Assembly: GCF_040183065.1 (NCBI RefSeq)
Contig: NC_091133.1
Location: forward strand, 136,954,306 to 137,018,305
Direction: 5' to 3'
DNA length: 64,000 bases
Origin: Periplaneta americana
Lineage: Eukaryota > Arthropoda > Insecta > Blattodea > Blattidae
Below are positions 51,619 through 62,851 of this stretch, one piece after another. The notes under the pieces were generated by a model. The model saw only the letters and a program-made list of their open reading frames with translations, was not told where the DNA came from and did no database searches. Within the stretch, counting starts at the first letter, position 1. Every line of letters begins with the position of its first letter. Both the position numbers and the translations under genes were made by a program.

Positions 51619-52266
51619 TTATGCTCGACCATGCCGAAATGTAGTAATTATACACCTGGTAGCAGTCCTTTAATGCATGTCATTAAAGTACACCTACTCA
51701 TTAAAGTACAGGTGTTCAGCCAATGACAAGTCAGCTTTGTACCGTTATAAAACCGCAAGTATCGATTATTCTCGGATATGCATTCGAAAGAGAATTAGCG
51801 AAAAGTCACGGAGGCTGGAAATCCAATACTGTCGCAGAAGGTTATGTTCTGTTATTATAATAATTAGCGTTAATTGTAAATAATATTCAAATAAATTCAA
51901 TTTGTCACCTCGTTTTTCAAAGTCGAATTCAATAATCAAGGTTATATCAAGTTTAACGGGATTACATCAAGGTCAATGACATTCTTCCTCGGAAATAATC
52001 AATACTTTCGCGTCTGCGCACATCTCACAATTCACGACCTAGAACAAGGTCACTTCCGATCTTGTCAGATACAAATAAAATGTATACATCTGAATAATTT
52101 CAAGTTAGAAATATGGTCGAGCATAAAAAGTCGTATGAAACTCGCCTATAATGGTAATTAAGAAGGTCGTATGAAAATTATGAAACTCGCTTGTGCTCGT
52201 TTCATAAACATCCATACTCGCTTCTTAATTACTATCATTATAGGCTCGTTGCATAATGTACTATTA
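51619..52266 (+). repeat. foldback repeat R2, copy 3 (solo)
   Basis: Same 650-base unit as the tandem pair at 12334-13640, starting TTATGCTCGACCATGCCGAA. It lies 21 bases after the splice donor of the CGGBP1-like pseudogene. The hairpin arms are CCTATAATGGTAATTAAGAA and TTCTTAATTACTATCATTAT; the left arm lacks three bases relative to the right. Being single and far from the other copies, it shows the unit can disperse and is not only a tandem satellite. Confidence 0.85.
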
Positions 52267-53726
52267 TTGAAGTTAATTGCTTAAAACATTTGTGTAACTG
52301 ATGTGTACTTTAAAATAGTTGTTTTCATAACTATTAAAAATAAATTATATTTTAGGTCCTCCAATAAATTAGAGGAACACAAAGAGATATTTGAATTAAC
52401 TTCTGGAGTTCTGCATAGAAAATCATTTTCTCAGATTTTTTTTAATTTCACTTAATTTTGAGCAAAGATCAGCATTTTCTTCATTCCACTTTTCTACTTT
52501 CTCTGAAGTCACATATTTAATCAAACAAGAAATTTTATAAAATAAACTATTTAATTCAGGTGAAGTCCATCTACATTGGAAGGAAAATAAAGGATTGTCT
52601 CTTCAAATTTTACATTCCACAGATTTGTTGTGGATGAATAACCCAGGCACTGAGATATCAAAGACATTTTCATAAAATTAAAATAATTAACACTTAAAAT
52701 TCGAGGATATCTGGGAAAATTATTAAATTCGGGGACATTCCGGAGACGAATTTTGTTCCGGGACAAAAAGCAAAATTCGGGGATATCTGGTAACCTTACT
52801 TTAACCCCAACATGAAACTAGTTTCAACTCGAAAATAAACCTGTTCTTCAAATAACGTGTTGCAACAGAGCTTGACTTCTTGTCAAGTGTCGTGTGACGA
52901 TACGCCAGCGAAAAGGAATGGTCACTGAGCGAATTTTCCTGTGTTTTGTTTCTCTGTGCGCCGGCGTTCAGTTCCACTTTCAAGCGCTAGGGGTTAATGT
53001 AATCGAGCACACGCTAAGATAATAACTGAGAATAGAGTTGAGACACAGAATCCAAACATCGCTTACCTTATTGCATAACCCAGTAACGTTTTGCTTGAAA
53101 TAAATACAAGTTAACAGCTTTTCCTTATTTCTCAGCGACAAAGTAGTTGTAATAATATTTTTTTTATATTTTATATATAATAAATTATATTATAAAATAA
53201 TATAATATAATATAATATAATACATTATAAAATTATGTATCAAATTCGTTTAATATTTGTATACAGTATAATATAGGTATATGGTTTTACTTCTCATAGG
53301 AGTTTTGTTTTTCCATTTTCAGCGCTATCAAATCATTACATATTTTAATTGTTGTTGGGATCAACGTCTCAACTCTGATTATAAAGGAACTCTAGAGTCT
53401 ACACATTACAGTTAATGACGGATTTATTATTTCATCGGTTCGATTTATTTCATTTGAGCGTATGTATAATGTACCTAGATGTATTAATTGTATGTGTTAT
53501 ATTTCCACTGTGTCGACTGCTACCTGGTGTGATGTCAGTGCCAACTCCTGGGAGAAAGCAGAATCTCACGCTCAAATTGGTTTGAAGGTCATTGAAATCA
53601 GTCCTGCTACATCAAAGGTACCGACGCGAAGTGTCCAAACTGTATAATTGTCTTCACTGGCTGCAACCTGCACAGATATAGCTGCTTCTTTCCACTTGCT
53701 AAAACATCAATGAACGAATAGTACTA
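52267..53726. other. unassigned sequence
   Basis: Possible intron continuation of the pseudogene at the start. 53160-53235 is a TATAA-rich low-complexity stretch. The minus-strand frames 52551-52766 and 52801-52983 have no recognisable domain. Confidence 0.35.
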
Positions 53727-53984
53727 GCCACCGGCGTGGCTCAGTCGGTTAAGGCGCTTGCCTGCCGATCTGAAGTTGCGCTCGGGCGCAGGTTCGATCC
53801 CCGCTTAGGCTGATTACCTGGTTGGGTTTTTTCCGAGGTTTTCCCCAACCGTAAGGTGAATGCCAGGTAATCTATGGCGAATCGCCGGCCTCATGTCGCC
53901 AAATACATCTCGCTACCACCAATCTCATCGACGCTAAATAACCTCGTAGTTGATACACCGTCGTTAAATAACCCACTAAAAAAC
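53727..53984 (+). mobile_element. complete tRNA-derived SINE (CACCGGC head)
   Basis: GCCACCGGCGTGGCTCAGTC with A-box TGGCTCAGTCGG, and B-box CAGGTTCGATCCCCG. It goes on with ATTACCTGGTTGGG, TTTTTTCCGAGGTTTTCCCC and AGGTGAATGCCAGG, with the tail CATCGACGCTAAATAACCTC, GTTGATACACCGTCGTTAAA and an A-rich end. The reference copy for this family in the window. Pol III type internal promoter; no protein. Confidence 0.92.
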
Positions 53985-54221
53985 GGACTACTGGTTACAG
54001 GGAGCTAAACTGTTCGTTGATCTTGTACCTCACTCAACTCCTGAACATAAACAAGACATCTGCCCGCATGCTCCATCTTGTTGCTGAAGACAAATGGGAC
54101 TATGAAGAACATAAATTTTCAACACCGATTTGACAGATATTATTATTTCGGTAGAGGGGCGCAGCCCACCCAGCGCTGACGACACCCACAAAGAAGGCAC
54201 GCATTTGCATTCATCGCACGG

Positions 54222-54241
54222 GCAGCAGCAGCAGCAGCAGC
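54222..54241. repeat. CAG trinucleotide array
   Basis: Six to seven CAG units in a GC-richer patch. No open frame around it supports a polyglutamine protein. Confidence 0.9.
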
Positions 54242-54788
54242 GTGTGTGGCGAGGAGTTCCGTAGCATCGTGTAATTGCTGTCCCGATTAATTAAACAAAG
54301 CATGCGTAAAATAAACGTTCCATTTAGTAATGAAAAAGAGAAGCTATCCTTTCTATTGACACAGCGATTTATGTCTCGTATTTCATCCACTATATATAGA
54401 ATGAATTATACTATGACAATATTGTAAATTATCACCAATCATAAAATGAAAGAATATGCATCACCAATGTTTTTGTTACATATGTATTGTTTGAAAATGT
54501 ATTTATCTTATTTCTGAAATGTTGGTCCAATATAACAATAATTAATAATTATTGTTAATATAACTCAATTTGCATTTTGTGACAAGAGAATACATCGCGA
54601 ACCAGCTGCACAGCGAACACTGTGGCATCCCGTCCAACATCATCACAAAAAGCACGCCGCTGATAAGAGTTCGAAAACCTCAGACATATTCATTTGATCC
54701 ACGCTGGTTACATGATCTAAATGGATGTTACCTCGTAACTCCCACCGGTGTGGTGGCGGTAATGTATGTTCTGAACCTCCTCTTCCTA

Positions 54789-54789
<1 letters not shown>

Positions 54790-54827
<38 letters not shown>

Positions 54828-54828
54828 G
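54790..54828. repeat. CAT trinucleotide array
   Basis: About 13 CAT units. Confidence 0.95.
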
Positions 54829-55035
54829 TAGTCTTTGTGTTTACTATTTCTGTCAGTATGGTTCCACTCTTCTTAAGCAATTCAAGCGTTTCTCCCGATC
54901 CGAGTAAGAATCTCTTGACGCGGTCTAGGAAAGTCGCTTAAGGCAACAACGGATATCTTACACATTCATGCCTTAAGCGAGAATTGAACTCACGGAAATA
55001 GTTTTCAGCAAACGCTGAATAAGTGTTGTTTCCAA

Positions 55036-55186
55036 TCGGTTATTTAACGAAACAGAAGTAACTTCTGAGTTATTTAGCGTCGAAGGGATTGGTGACAGCG
55101 ATGTGAGGCCGAGGAATCGCATGCATTACCTGAAATTCGCCTTACGTTGAGGAAAATCTCGAAAAAGAAAAGCTACCAGGTAATAG
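55036..55186 (-). mobile_element. SINE, 3' half (split by P-like element)
   Basis: On the minus strand: TTACCTGGTAGC, then TTTTTCGAGATTTTCCTCAA and GTAATGCATGCGATTCCTCG, with the tail TTCGACGCTAAATAACTCAG. The missing head is found at 57085-57163, directly after the other end of the P-like element. Confidence 0.82.
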
Positions 55187-55340
55187 CACAGTCTAATATA
55201 TACAGTCACGCAACTTCAACACTTTTTTGCCAACATTCACGACACTAGCGCTCAAGCGGCAGGCAAGGCACTGGTCATAGGGTTAATACAGCCAGCGCGT
55301 GCTTTAAAGGTATGCGAGATGTTATAATAACATTTTAATC

Positions 55341-55463
55341 ATGCGTTGGAATAAAGGCAATGTGTGCAATGACGAAAATTGCAGTAACAACAAGTTTAAA
55401 TCTCCGAATTTGTCGTTCTTCAGATTCCCTAAAGACCAAGAGAAAATCATAACTCAGTCTTAA
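55341..55463 (+). pseudogene. THAP zinc finger, truncated transposase exon
   Basis: ATG at 55341 opens a 40-codon frame: MRWNKGNVCNDENCSNNKF, then KSPNLSFFRFPKDQEK, ending IITQS and TAA. C-x4-C followed by F-F-R-F-P-K-D is the start of the C2CH THAP finger used by P-element transposases and THAP proteins. The later Trp, Cys-x2-His part of the finger is not found. The frame is too short to be functional. Confidence 0.75.
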
Positions 55464-55993
55464 TCTATAATCCACCCTGTAGGTAGCCTGCGTATTGTGT
55501 TCTATAAAACATTTATTTGTTATCAGTTACCTATTTGTATGTCAGGAAGGAGAGTTTAAATAAAAACAAAGTAAATACCTGTTGCAATATATTATTGTTT
55601 TGCAGAGATCATGTGTAAATGTGTATACCGATTTTGGATAATGTATCTACAGTTTTTAATGCAAGTAATTCCATAATTTTTCTATTCGTGTTTTTTTCTT
55701 TATATTTTTCCAAAGTTGAATGTTATATTGCATTCAAGTAGGGATTATGGTGTTAATTTTTCAAAAATTCATGGCGTATTATAATCCTTTTGCAAAATAT
55801 TCACCTCTTGAATAAATCCTGACTGTGTCGATAAATTTCTGATGTGTTGGTGTAGATTCATGTGGCAGACGTATTAGGTTCTCAAGAAATAAAAGAGCCT
55901 TTTTAAATTTAATATAAAAAGCAATCTTTTCTGTAATAATTTGCATGACTGTTATTGGTGTTGATTTTACATTACCAGTGATTATTTGAGCCG

Positions 55994-56216
55994 TTCAGAG
56001 CAGAAGTGGTATAAGTCAAAATTAGGTAATGAGGTTTAAAGTAAAAATTCTGTAAAATACAGCGCAAAGTAGCAATTAATATATCCTTCGTGCTATTCAC
56101 TGACTACTAATAGTTTAAATAAATTCAATATTAATTGCTACTTTGCGCTGTATTTTACAAAATGTTTACTTTAACCCTCATTACCCATTTTTGACTTACA
56201 CCACTTCTGCTCTGAA
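55994..56216. mobile_element. inverted-repeat element nested in the P-like element
   Basis: The left TTCAGAGCAGAAGTGGTATA and inverted right TTCAGAGCAGAAGTGGTGTA begin arms of about 90 bases. These also pair over TAAGTCAAAA, GGTAATGAGG and AAATACAGCGCAAAGTAGCA. The middle is about 40 bases. Non-coding. Confidence 0.88.
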
Positions 56217-57084
56217 AATAAAATTAGGCCTAAATTTTGAGTTAATTGAAGTTACAATTTTTTCAACAAAATTGTGTATTCATTTGTTCTCACCTACGTC
56301 ATTATAACAGTAAGTGCATGTAAATTACGTATTATATAGGTAGGGTAAGTTAAAATTAAGCTTATGTGTGAAAACTGGAAATGTAATGTAAAATGCGGTA
56401 AACTTTCTATAAAAATTTAAACCATAATATCAGCACTATTAGCGACTCAAAATAATAATAAAAAAATGGAAAAATAATTAACTTCATAAATCAATGTCTG
56501 TCAAATTAAGGTTTAAATCTTCCCCTTTTCAATTTTTAAGTTTACCACAGCGGCCGAGTTTACCCCAATTTGCGGTTGGGGAAATAGTTAATTTCTCAGG
56601 AAATAGGGAGAGGAGTTCACCACGCGATGTACCCTGCGAGATATGCCCTACAATTTTGACTTCTCACAGGAAATATAGAGTTCCAATGGTTCATAAATAT
56701 ATTTAGGAATGAATTGAATTAACCATCCACGTACAAACTATTATATTATTTCAAACCATGATACGTGATCAGGGCCATGATTCAGTTGTAAGGAGCAGAA
56801 AGAATTACGTTTATTCTCAGCTTATGAAACTTGTGGATTAACTGCGTGTGAAATTCTTCTAGGATTCTAAAGTAAAATTAACAAGAACCATATACATTTA
56901 CTGTATAGCATAAAAGTATAAAATAAATTACGCAAAACCCGTTTTCTGATGTGTTATCATATGTCGTGTGCACACTTTTAACTTGCCTGCCGCTAGAGGG
57001 CTACTGTCGCGCCAGCTGTCAAATGTTGGCATATTTTATACGTATGAGTTGCGTGACTGTATATATATTAGACTGTGGTAATAG

Positions 57085-57163
57085 TCAAGAGAGAATTGAA
57101 CCACGCACAACTGCAACTCCACAATAGCAGGAAAGCCTACCGCCTGAGCTACGCCAGTGGCTA
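57085..57163 (-). mobile_element. SINE, 5' half (split by P-like element)
   Basis: On the minus strand: AGCCACTGGCGTAGCTCAGG with A-box TAGCTCAGGCGG, then GGTTCAATTCTCTC as B-box. It belongs to the half at 55036-55186. Confidence 0.82.
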
Positions 57164-57184
57164 ATAAAACTTGTAAGTAAACGT

Positions 57185-57318
<134 letters not shown>

Positions 57319-59269
57319 ATCACATTGTCGGTAGATGGCAGTAGTAGTTTTAATTACAATATTACAACATACTTATCTACGTTGGCAACTTTGAATTCAG
57401 TAAAATCAACTTCCAATAGTGGCGGCCGTTTACTATAACGACGAAAAAAAAACACTATAGTGCAAAATTAGTTATTTCAGAACGAAAATGCTCAGATCAA
57501 ATTTCTGCACATTTAATGGGTAAAGCCAATTTTTTTCTACAATTTACTATCATAACACACTGCTCTCTTAAATCGACTGAGCATATATTGGGAATTAATG
57601 CAGTATCTTTCCCAAAGTACGCTATGAAATGTTCCATATAAAGCAATTCTTTTCTCGGAAAGCTACACTCTGGTCGTTCTGTAGGCCTAGCTGTATTCTC
57701 AAGGCCAGCTGTAACACGTGACACAAACGCTCACTTCAGAACTGAATGACAAGTTCCGAGAAGTATAGGCTATTATAGAATACATAAACATTACAGATTA
57801 AGTTTGTAATCAAAGTAAAACAAAACCGTTATCTGTTCTATTTTCAACAAATTGATTTAAAATACAAATTAGGACTAATTATTCGGCTATTAAAAACCAT
57901 CCGCTATTACTATGTAGATTTTCAATTTTCATGTCGATAATGACAACGTGCAGCAGCTAATAATTATGGGATAGGTATTACTAATAAATTACTGCATAGT
58001 TATTCGTGGCAAAGTTCTTGAAGTCCTATTTTCTGGTACATGTTAATTAAAACACTACCTTTCCTCCCACCGCAATTTTTTCTTCAATAGCTCCAATTGC
58101 CCTCCAACTGAAATTTAAAGCCTGTTGTATATGTCCAACTGGACAGAAATTCTTCCACGCCGAATTTCACTAAGTCAAGTCAGAATTCTTAGACAGAAAG
58201 AATAATTGCAGACTTTTCTAACACCATAATTGAGCTCTTTCGGATCTCAAACTAGATGAACACGAACTAGATCGGTAAACATCTAGACCAGTGGTGAAAT
58301 GGGTGAAGGGTAAGGAGTGTATCGAAATATGTACCGTCGTGCAGAAGGGAGAGGTAAAAAAGCACACCCTCCAGCAGCCACGGGTGCATGCTAGTGCATC
58401 TCTTATCCAGGGATATGGAAACCATACCCAGCCTAAATCTACCGGTAGGCCTATATTTTGCTCAGTCTGACGCAGTGGAACTCCTGCGATGTGGGATCAA
58501 TAGACCCCGGACCTCCATCTTAGAAAATGTGGGACATTAAAGTTGACAACAAATAAAATCATGGCCATGCCGGGCGGCTAGATTGAAATGTGGCGTCCAT
58601 GCAGAACTGAAAGTACGCATTATCCGTTGCGTACACTTCTCAGTATGGTATATACTCGTAAACCTCCAGCTTCCAGAATTGCTTCATACTAATGGACATC
58701 TTGTCTTCCCGATCTTACGTTTCAACAGCCGTTCGCAGTCGGGAACTCTCAGAGGTGGAGCGGCCCGTAATTTGACGCAGTTGCCTGCAGGCACTTCACA
58801 GTTTGTTGTGCTCATGTTATAATGCGACCATTTTCAAATTATAGCCTTGTATTTTTATTTTCCCATCTGCTATGTTATTATACTCACTATGAAATCATTC
58901 AAAATGAGCACCAGAGGACCTAAGTAATAGTTGAGAAGCCACTTAAATTTTAATTCAGTGTTCTGTTCCACTAGAAGCAACAAATTTTCTCGACAAATGT
59001 TCCTTCCTCGCCGCAATTTTCTATTACATTAGCCCTGGCGGTACTACTCGTATTTGCCTTTATTGAAAATTTTAGTAAAATACGTAATAGAACGTTCAAT
59101 TACGTTACATCCTGCCGAGCACAGTCACCTCGGTAATAGTGAGCATGCTGCTACAGTGAACTTCAATCACTGGCCCCGATCCACATACATTACAAATATA
59201 CACAAACTATTCGGTTTTATTATGGATTTATTAATTTGACCTACAGAATAATCTCTGTAATATTGACAA
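57319..59269. other. unassigned sequence
   Basis: Only short frames (57497-57724 minus, 58583-58822 plus) without recognisable domains. Confidence 0.35.
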
Positions 59270-59480
59270 TTAATATTGGAGGAGAAAAATTCGCTCCGGC
59301 GCCGGGGATCGAACCCGGGTCCTTGGTTCTACGTACCAAGCGCTCTGACCACTGGGCTACGCCGAATTCAATCCACAGCACCGAATCGAATTCATCTCCT
59401 TCAATGTTTCCCTTTGTGGCCTGACTCCAAGTTAGGCATATATGTTGACGTTTATGTCCAATGTTAACTGTCATTATACT
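59270..59480 (-). mobile_element. tRNA-Tyr-like SINE, minus strand
   Basis: On the minus strand, 59367 to 59294 folds as a tRNA: acceptor TTCGGCG with CGCCGGA, A-box GTAGCCCAGTGG, anticodon stem TTGGT/ACCAA with loop ACGTAGA, and T-arm CCGGG-TTCGATC-CCCGG. The anticodon GTA and the C at position 33 are the same as in the SINE at 14546-14652. The body ends GGAGCGAATTTTTCTCC. Upstream of the tRNA part on the minus strand (59480-59368) is sequence that may be flank or a 5' extension. Short frames on both strands here are translations of this element. Confidence 0.8.
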
Positions 59481-59522
59481 AGGGGCGCACTCAGCTGACT
59501 GCGCCCATTACCATGACAAATA

Positions 59523-59640
59523 ACTGATTACGGACCACCAGGTTGAATTCCGGAACAGTTTCAATAGTGTCCAATAAGTTGATTACGGATCAGGTTGACT
59601 CCTAGAACAGTTTCAATGGTGTCAAGTTTATTGCTACCTC
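59523..59640 (+). repeat. two diverged units of the 52-bp satellite
   Basis: GATTACGGACCACCAGGTTG then GGAACAGTTTCAATAGTGTC, repeated once with GATTACGGATCAGGTTGA. Same unit as the main array at 60075-60795, separated from it by about 435 bases. Confidence 0.85.
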
Positions 59641-60074
59641 TGATTGAGGTTCTGGCTGATATGTACATCTATTATCAGGCAGTACATTTCACTTGACAAT
59701 ATGTGTCAGGAAGAACAACTGTTTGTATGCATGTGAAGTCTGATTAGTATAATATGTAGTTAATCGGTTGTGTGAGCAATGGAGGAGGAAAGGAACTGGC
59801 CACCCTACCCCATTTTCTCTTGCCCTAGTTGATTCATAAGTGCTGCCATATTGGTACAGATCTCGGATTATATCTCTGCCGGTAACTGGCCGTTAAATTT
59901 TAAGTGGCTTATCTTACAATGTGGGCATCAGCGTACTGAAAAGCATTACAACTTTCCTCCCATCGCCTCATCTCCCCACCGTGAATGTGACGTTGAACAG
60001 TGGCAGAGATAAAATATGAGATCTGTATCATTTGTGAGGTCCAGACATGTCTTCGGACAGTTTACTAGACAACA
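59641..60074. other. unassigned sequence between satellite blocks
   Basis: No satellite units and no gene visible. Confidence 0.4.
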
Positions 60075-60795
60075 AGTTTATTACAGACCAAAACAGTTAC
60101 AATAGTCTCAAATAAGTTGACTACGGACCATACATAACTGTGATTTGATAAGTTGACTACGGACCAGTTTTAACTTCGGAACAGTTTGAATAGTCTCAAA
60201 TAAGTTGACTACGGACCAATTTGAACTTCGGAACAGTTTGAATAGTCTCAAATAAGTTGACTACGGACCAATTTGAACTTCGGAACAGTTTGAATAGTCT
60301 CAAATAAGTTGACTACGGACCATACATAACTGTGATTTGATAAGTTGACTACGGACCAGTTTTAACTTCGGAACAGTTTGAATAGTCTCAAATAAGTTGA
60401 CTACGGACCAGTTTGAATTTCGGTACAATTTGAATAGTTTCAAATAAGTTGACTACGGACCAGTTTTAACTTCGGAACAGTTTGAATAGTCTCAAATAAG
60501 TTGACTACGGACCAGTTTGAATTTCGGAACAGTTTGAATAGTTTCAAATAAGTTGACTACGGACCAGTTTTAACTTCGGAACAGTTTGAATAGTCTCAAA
60601 TAAGTTGACTACGGACCAGTTTGAATTTCGGTACAGTTTCAATAGTCTCAAATAAATTGATTACGGACCAGGTTGAATACCAAAACAGTTTAAGTAGTGT
60701 CAAGCCGATTACGGACCAGGCTGAATTCTAGAATAGTTTCAATAGTGTGAAATAAGTCGAGTACGGACCAGGTTGAATTACGGAACAGATTTAAT
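60075..60795 (+). repeat. 52-bp satellite array with 36-bp short units
   Basis: The phrase CTACGGACCA recurs at 60121, 60157, 60209, 60261, 60313, 60349, 60401, 60453, 60505, 60557 and 60609, with variants at 60661, 60709 and 60761. Most steps are 52 bases. Two are 36 bases (60121-60157 and 60313-60349), both carrying CATACATAACTGTGATTTGA in place of the usual middle. The short units are exactly 192 bases apart (36 + 3 x 52), which points to duplication of a four-unit block. A typical unit reads AGTTGACTACGGACCAGTTT then TAACTTCGGAACAGTTTGAA and TAGTCTCAAATA. Units diverge toward both edges. The unit is not a multiple of three, and no frame stays open. Confidence 0.95.
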
Positions 60796-62633
60796 ATTGC
60801 ACGTTTCATTATATGCCGGTATAGCTTTAATAGTGGAGGTCAAGACACACCATTAAATCTCCATTCGAACATAGACGATGAAATATGATGAGTGACTCAC
60901 ACTGGCCAATGTGTGTGTGTTTTTCTTTTTCTTTCTTTCTTTCTGGGATGAGTTTCCGCTCAGTAAACAAAATTCTCAGGGCGTCGCAGTTGCCAAATGT
61001 ACTACAAATTCTCCGCTCAGCACAATAACGACCCACACGTCACTATGTCAGTGGAAGGAGACAGGATCAAGAAGCAGAGCGTTGCTGCAGCCACAACAAG
61101 CGTGCGCCGATCCCTCATATTGAAACACACCTTATAATTCGTGAACCTTGTTAACTCGCTGGCGATGAAGATAATAAGGTAACTTTGGGGCATGACGAAT
61201 GCGTAAACAAGGCATTGTATTGTAATGACGCGCCTCTTTAGCGCGGCTAGGCAGCCTAATCACCAGGTAGGAGATCGTCTACTGCACGGGGCACTCCACG
61301 CCCTGTTAGCTTGCTCGTGCAGAACAGCACGATTCCATCAGGTCCTTCTCACACTAACAAGCTTCGAGTTCATCCCTCACAAGGCGCACTTTTCACATTC
61401 AATTTTTTCCCTGACGATCACTTGTACGCAGATCCTCAGGAAAGCCGCGGTCATGCCTTGTGGTCGTACAAAGTTCCGTAGTTAAAGAAGTCAGATTTTA
61501 ACAACTTAAAATTTAAAATTTAGTTCTTTAAGAATAAAATTTAGCATTTTATAGCATTTTTAATGTCAGAATTTAGCATTTTCTAGGTTTAGGGTTGAAA
61601 CATTTTAATGGAAAGTTTGGTGGTAAAAATTCAATGTCATCAATGTGTTAAAACAGGCCTGCAGAACTGTAGCTCCTGAGAGCACTGCTATACTCCCCTT
61701 TCTTACCCCACCCACCTTTTCTACCAGCGCGGTCATGACGTTCTAGTTACGCTCGACTGCATTAACATTCATTCGCGGCGGCAGGTATACAATAGCTATC
61801 AAGAATTACAAATGAACAGATAATAAAATCCTTAGAAACATACTTTTAGAAAGTAAGAGAAAAATGAATGAGGGAAATAAATTAATTAATTAAAAGACAT
61901 GTAAAATAAATGTTAAAATGTATGTGTGCTAATAATGTAAGAAGGTCTACCTATGTGTATCGTCCTATTACTAGTAAAGCCGATTAAATCCACTTTTTGT
62001 GTAAAATAAGTTAAGTACAGTACCTGACATGTCTTTCCGTGCTCTGTATTCTACTAAAATGAAATAAGTCCGAAATGTTTTTTACATGAACAAGTGGTAG
62101 ATCTCCAGTAGCGTGGTTCAGCACAACTCTCCGCCTGTCCTAGGAGGTGTTACAGCCTCTACCTCGGCAGCTTGACTTCCAGTTTCGAATTGGACTACCA
62201 CTTGCCAAGAAACTGTCGATTTGTATCGAAATTATTTTCACTTAAATTAAAATGCATCACAAGTGTAAATTTGATTGTTGATTAATATTGCCACATTGCA
62301 ACTGACACAACTTGCCAACTATGCGGTTTCCAGCCGCACATTTCCTCTGTATCGACCACATGCACGAAGTCCGGTCCCCGCACGGTTCTAAACCGCGGTT
62401 CCCAGACTTCGTAGTCGCGAAGCAATTTTCAGGAGGAAAGTTGGTAACAGAGCCTACCTAGCTCCTACAACCACCAAAATAAATGAATAGGCTAAATAAT
62501 GAATAATTGATTAAACTGAATAACAGCAGAATTGACCATGGAAGGTAATTTTAACTATTTGGGAAAGTTTTACTTCATTCCAAATATAATTTTCTCCATT
62601 TTGGAGCAATAGGCTAAGCATATTTCTTAACTA
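60796..62633. other. unassigned sequence
   Basis: A short TTTC/TTTCT run lies at 60917-60943. The frame 61225-61485 (86 codons) has no recognisable domain. From 61500 to 61620 the phrase TTTAGCATTTT recurs. Confidence 0.35.
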
Positions 62634-62780
62634 TACTTACCTACTTACTTATGGCTTTTAAGGAACCCGGAGGTTCATTGTTGCCCTCACATAAGCCCGC
62701 CATCGGTCCCTATCCTGAGCAAGATTAATCCAGTCTCTACCATCATATCCTATCTCCCTCAAACCCATTTTAATCCTTAA
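62634..62780 (-). mobile_element. LINE 3' fragment (TAAG-tailed family)
   Basis: The minus strand ends with GCCCGCC, GGGCAACAATGAACCTCCGG, GTTCCTTAAAAGCCATAAG and TAAG-type repeats, as in 16400-16514 and 41829-42000. Only about 145 bases of the 3' end remain. Confidence 0.85.
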
Positions 62781-62851
62781 CCAGGCCTATATAAATGAAA
62801 AACACAACGCCAGGCGACATAGATGACAACGAATTCAAAAAGTATTGTAAA
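62781..62851. other. short unassigned stretch between LINE fragment and Helitron
   Basis: Seventy bases without recognised features. The final A at 62851 is the left half of the Helitron target. Confidence 0.5.

Larger units (their letters stand above)
53985..55035. other. unassigned sequence with two trinucleotide arrays
   Basis: Contains the CAG array at 54222-54241 and the CAT array at 54790-54828. A 123-codon frame spanning the CAT array (poly-His) has no other gene-like feature. A perfect AT palindrome lies around 54533-54561. Confidence 0.4.
55179..57084 (+). mobile_element. non-autonomous P-like element with THAP finger
   Basis: Ends: CACAGTCTAATATATACAGT followed by CACGCAACT on the left, and the inverse of ACAGTCTAATATATATACAG then TCACGCAACTCA on the right. 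GGTAATAG lies at 55179-55186 and 57077-57084, an 8-bp duplication with one extra C at the left end (or 7 bp if the ends are read as CACAGTC/GACTGTG). The element, about 1.89 kb, sits inside a SINE. It carries one short THAP-finger frame at 55341-55463 near the left end, and an inverted-repeat element is nested inside. P elements encode THAP-domain transposases and make 8-bp duplications, so assignment to the P superfamily is the best fit. The rest of the transposase is missing. Confidence 0.85.

Noticed and set aside
54222..54241. Polyglutamine-coding CAG run
   Set aside because: No open reading frame of useful length surrounds it.
54570..54941. 123-codon frame with a poly-His run
   Set aside because: The His run is the translated CAT microsatellite; flanks show no domain or exon signals.
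59241..59474. 77-codon minus-strand protein with RRTKDPGSIPGAG
   Set aside because: This is the translated tRNA-like part of a SINE.
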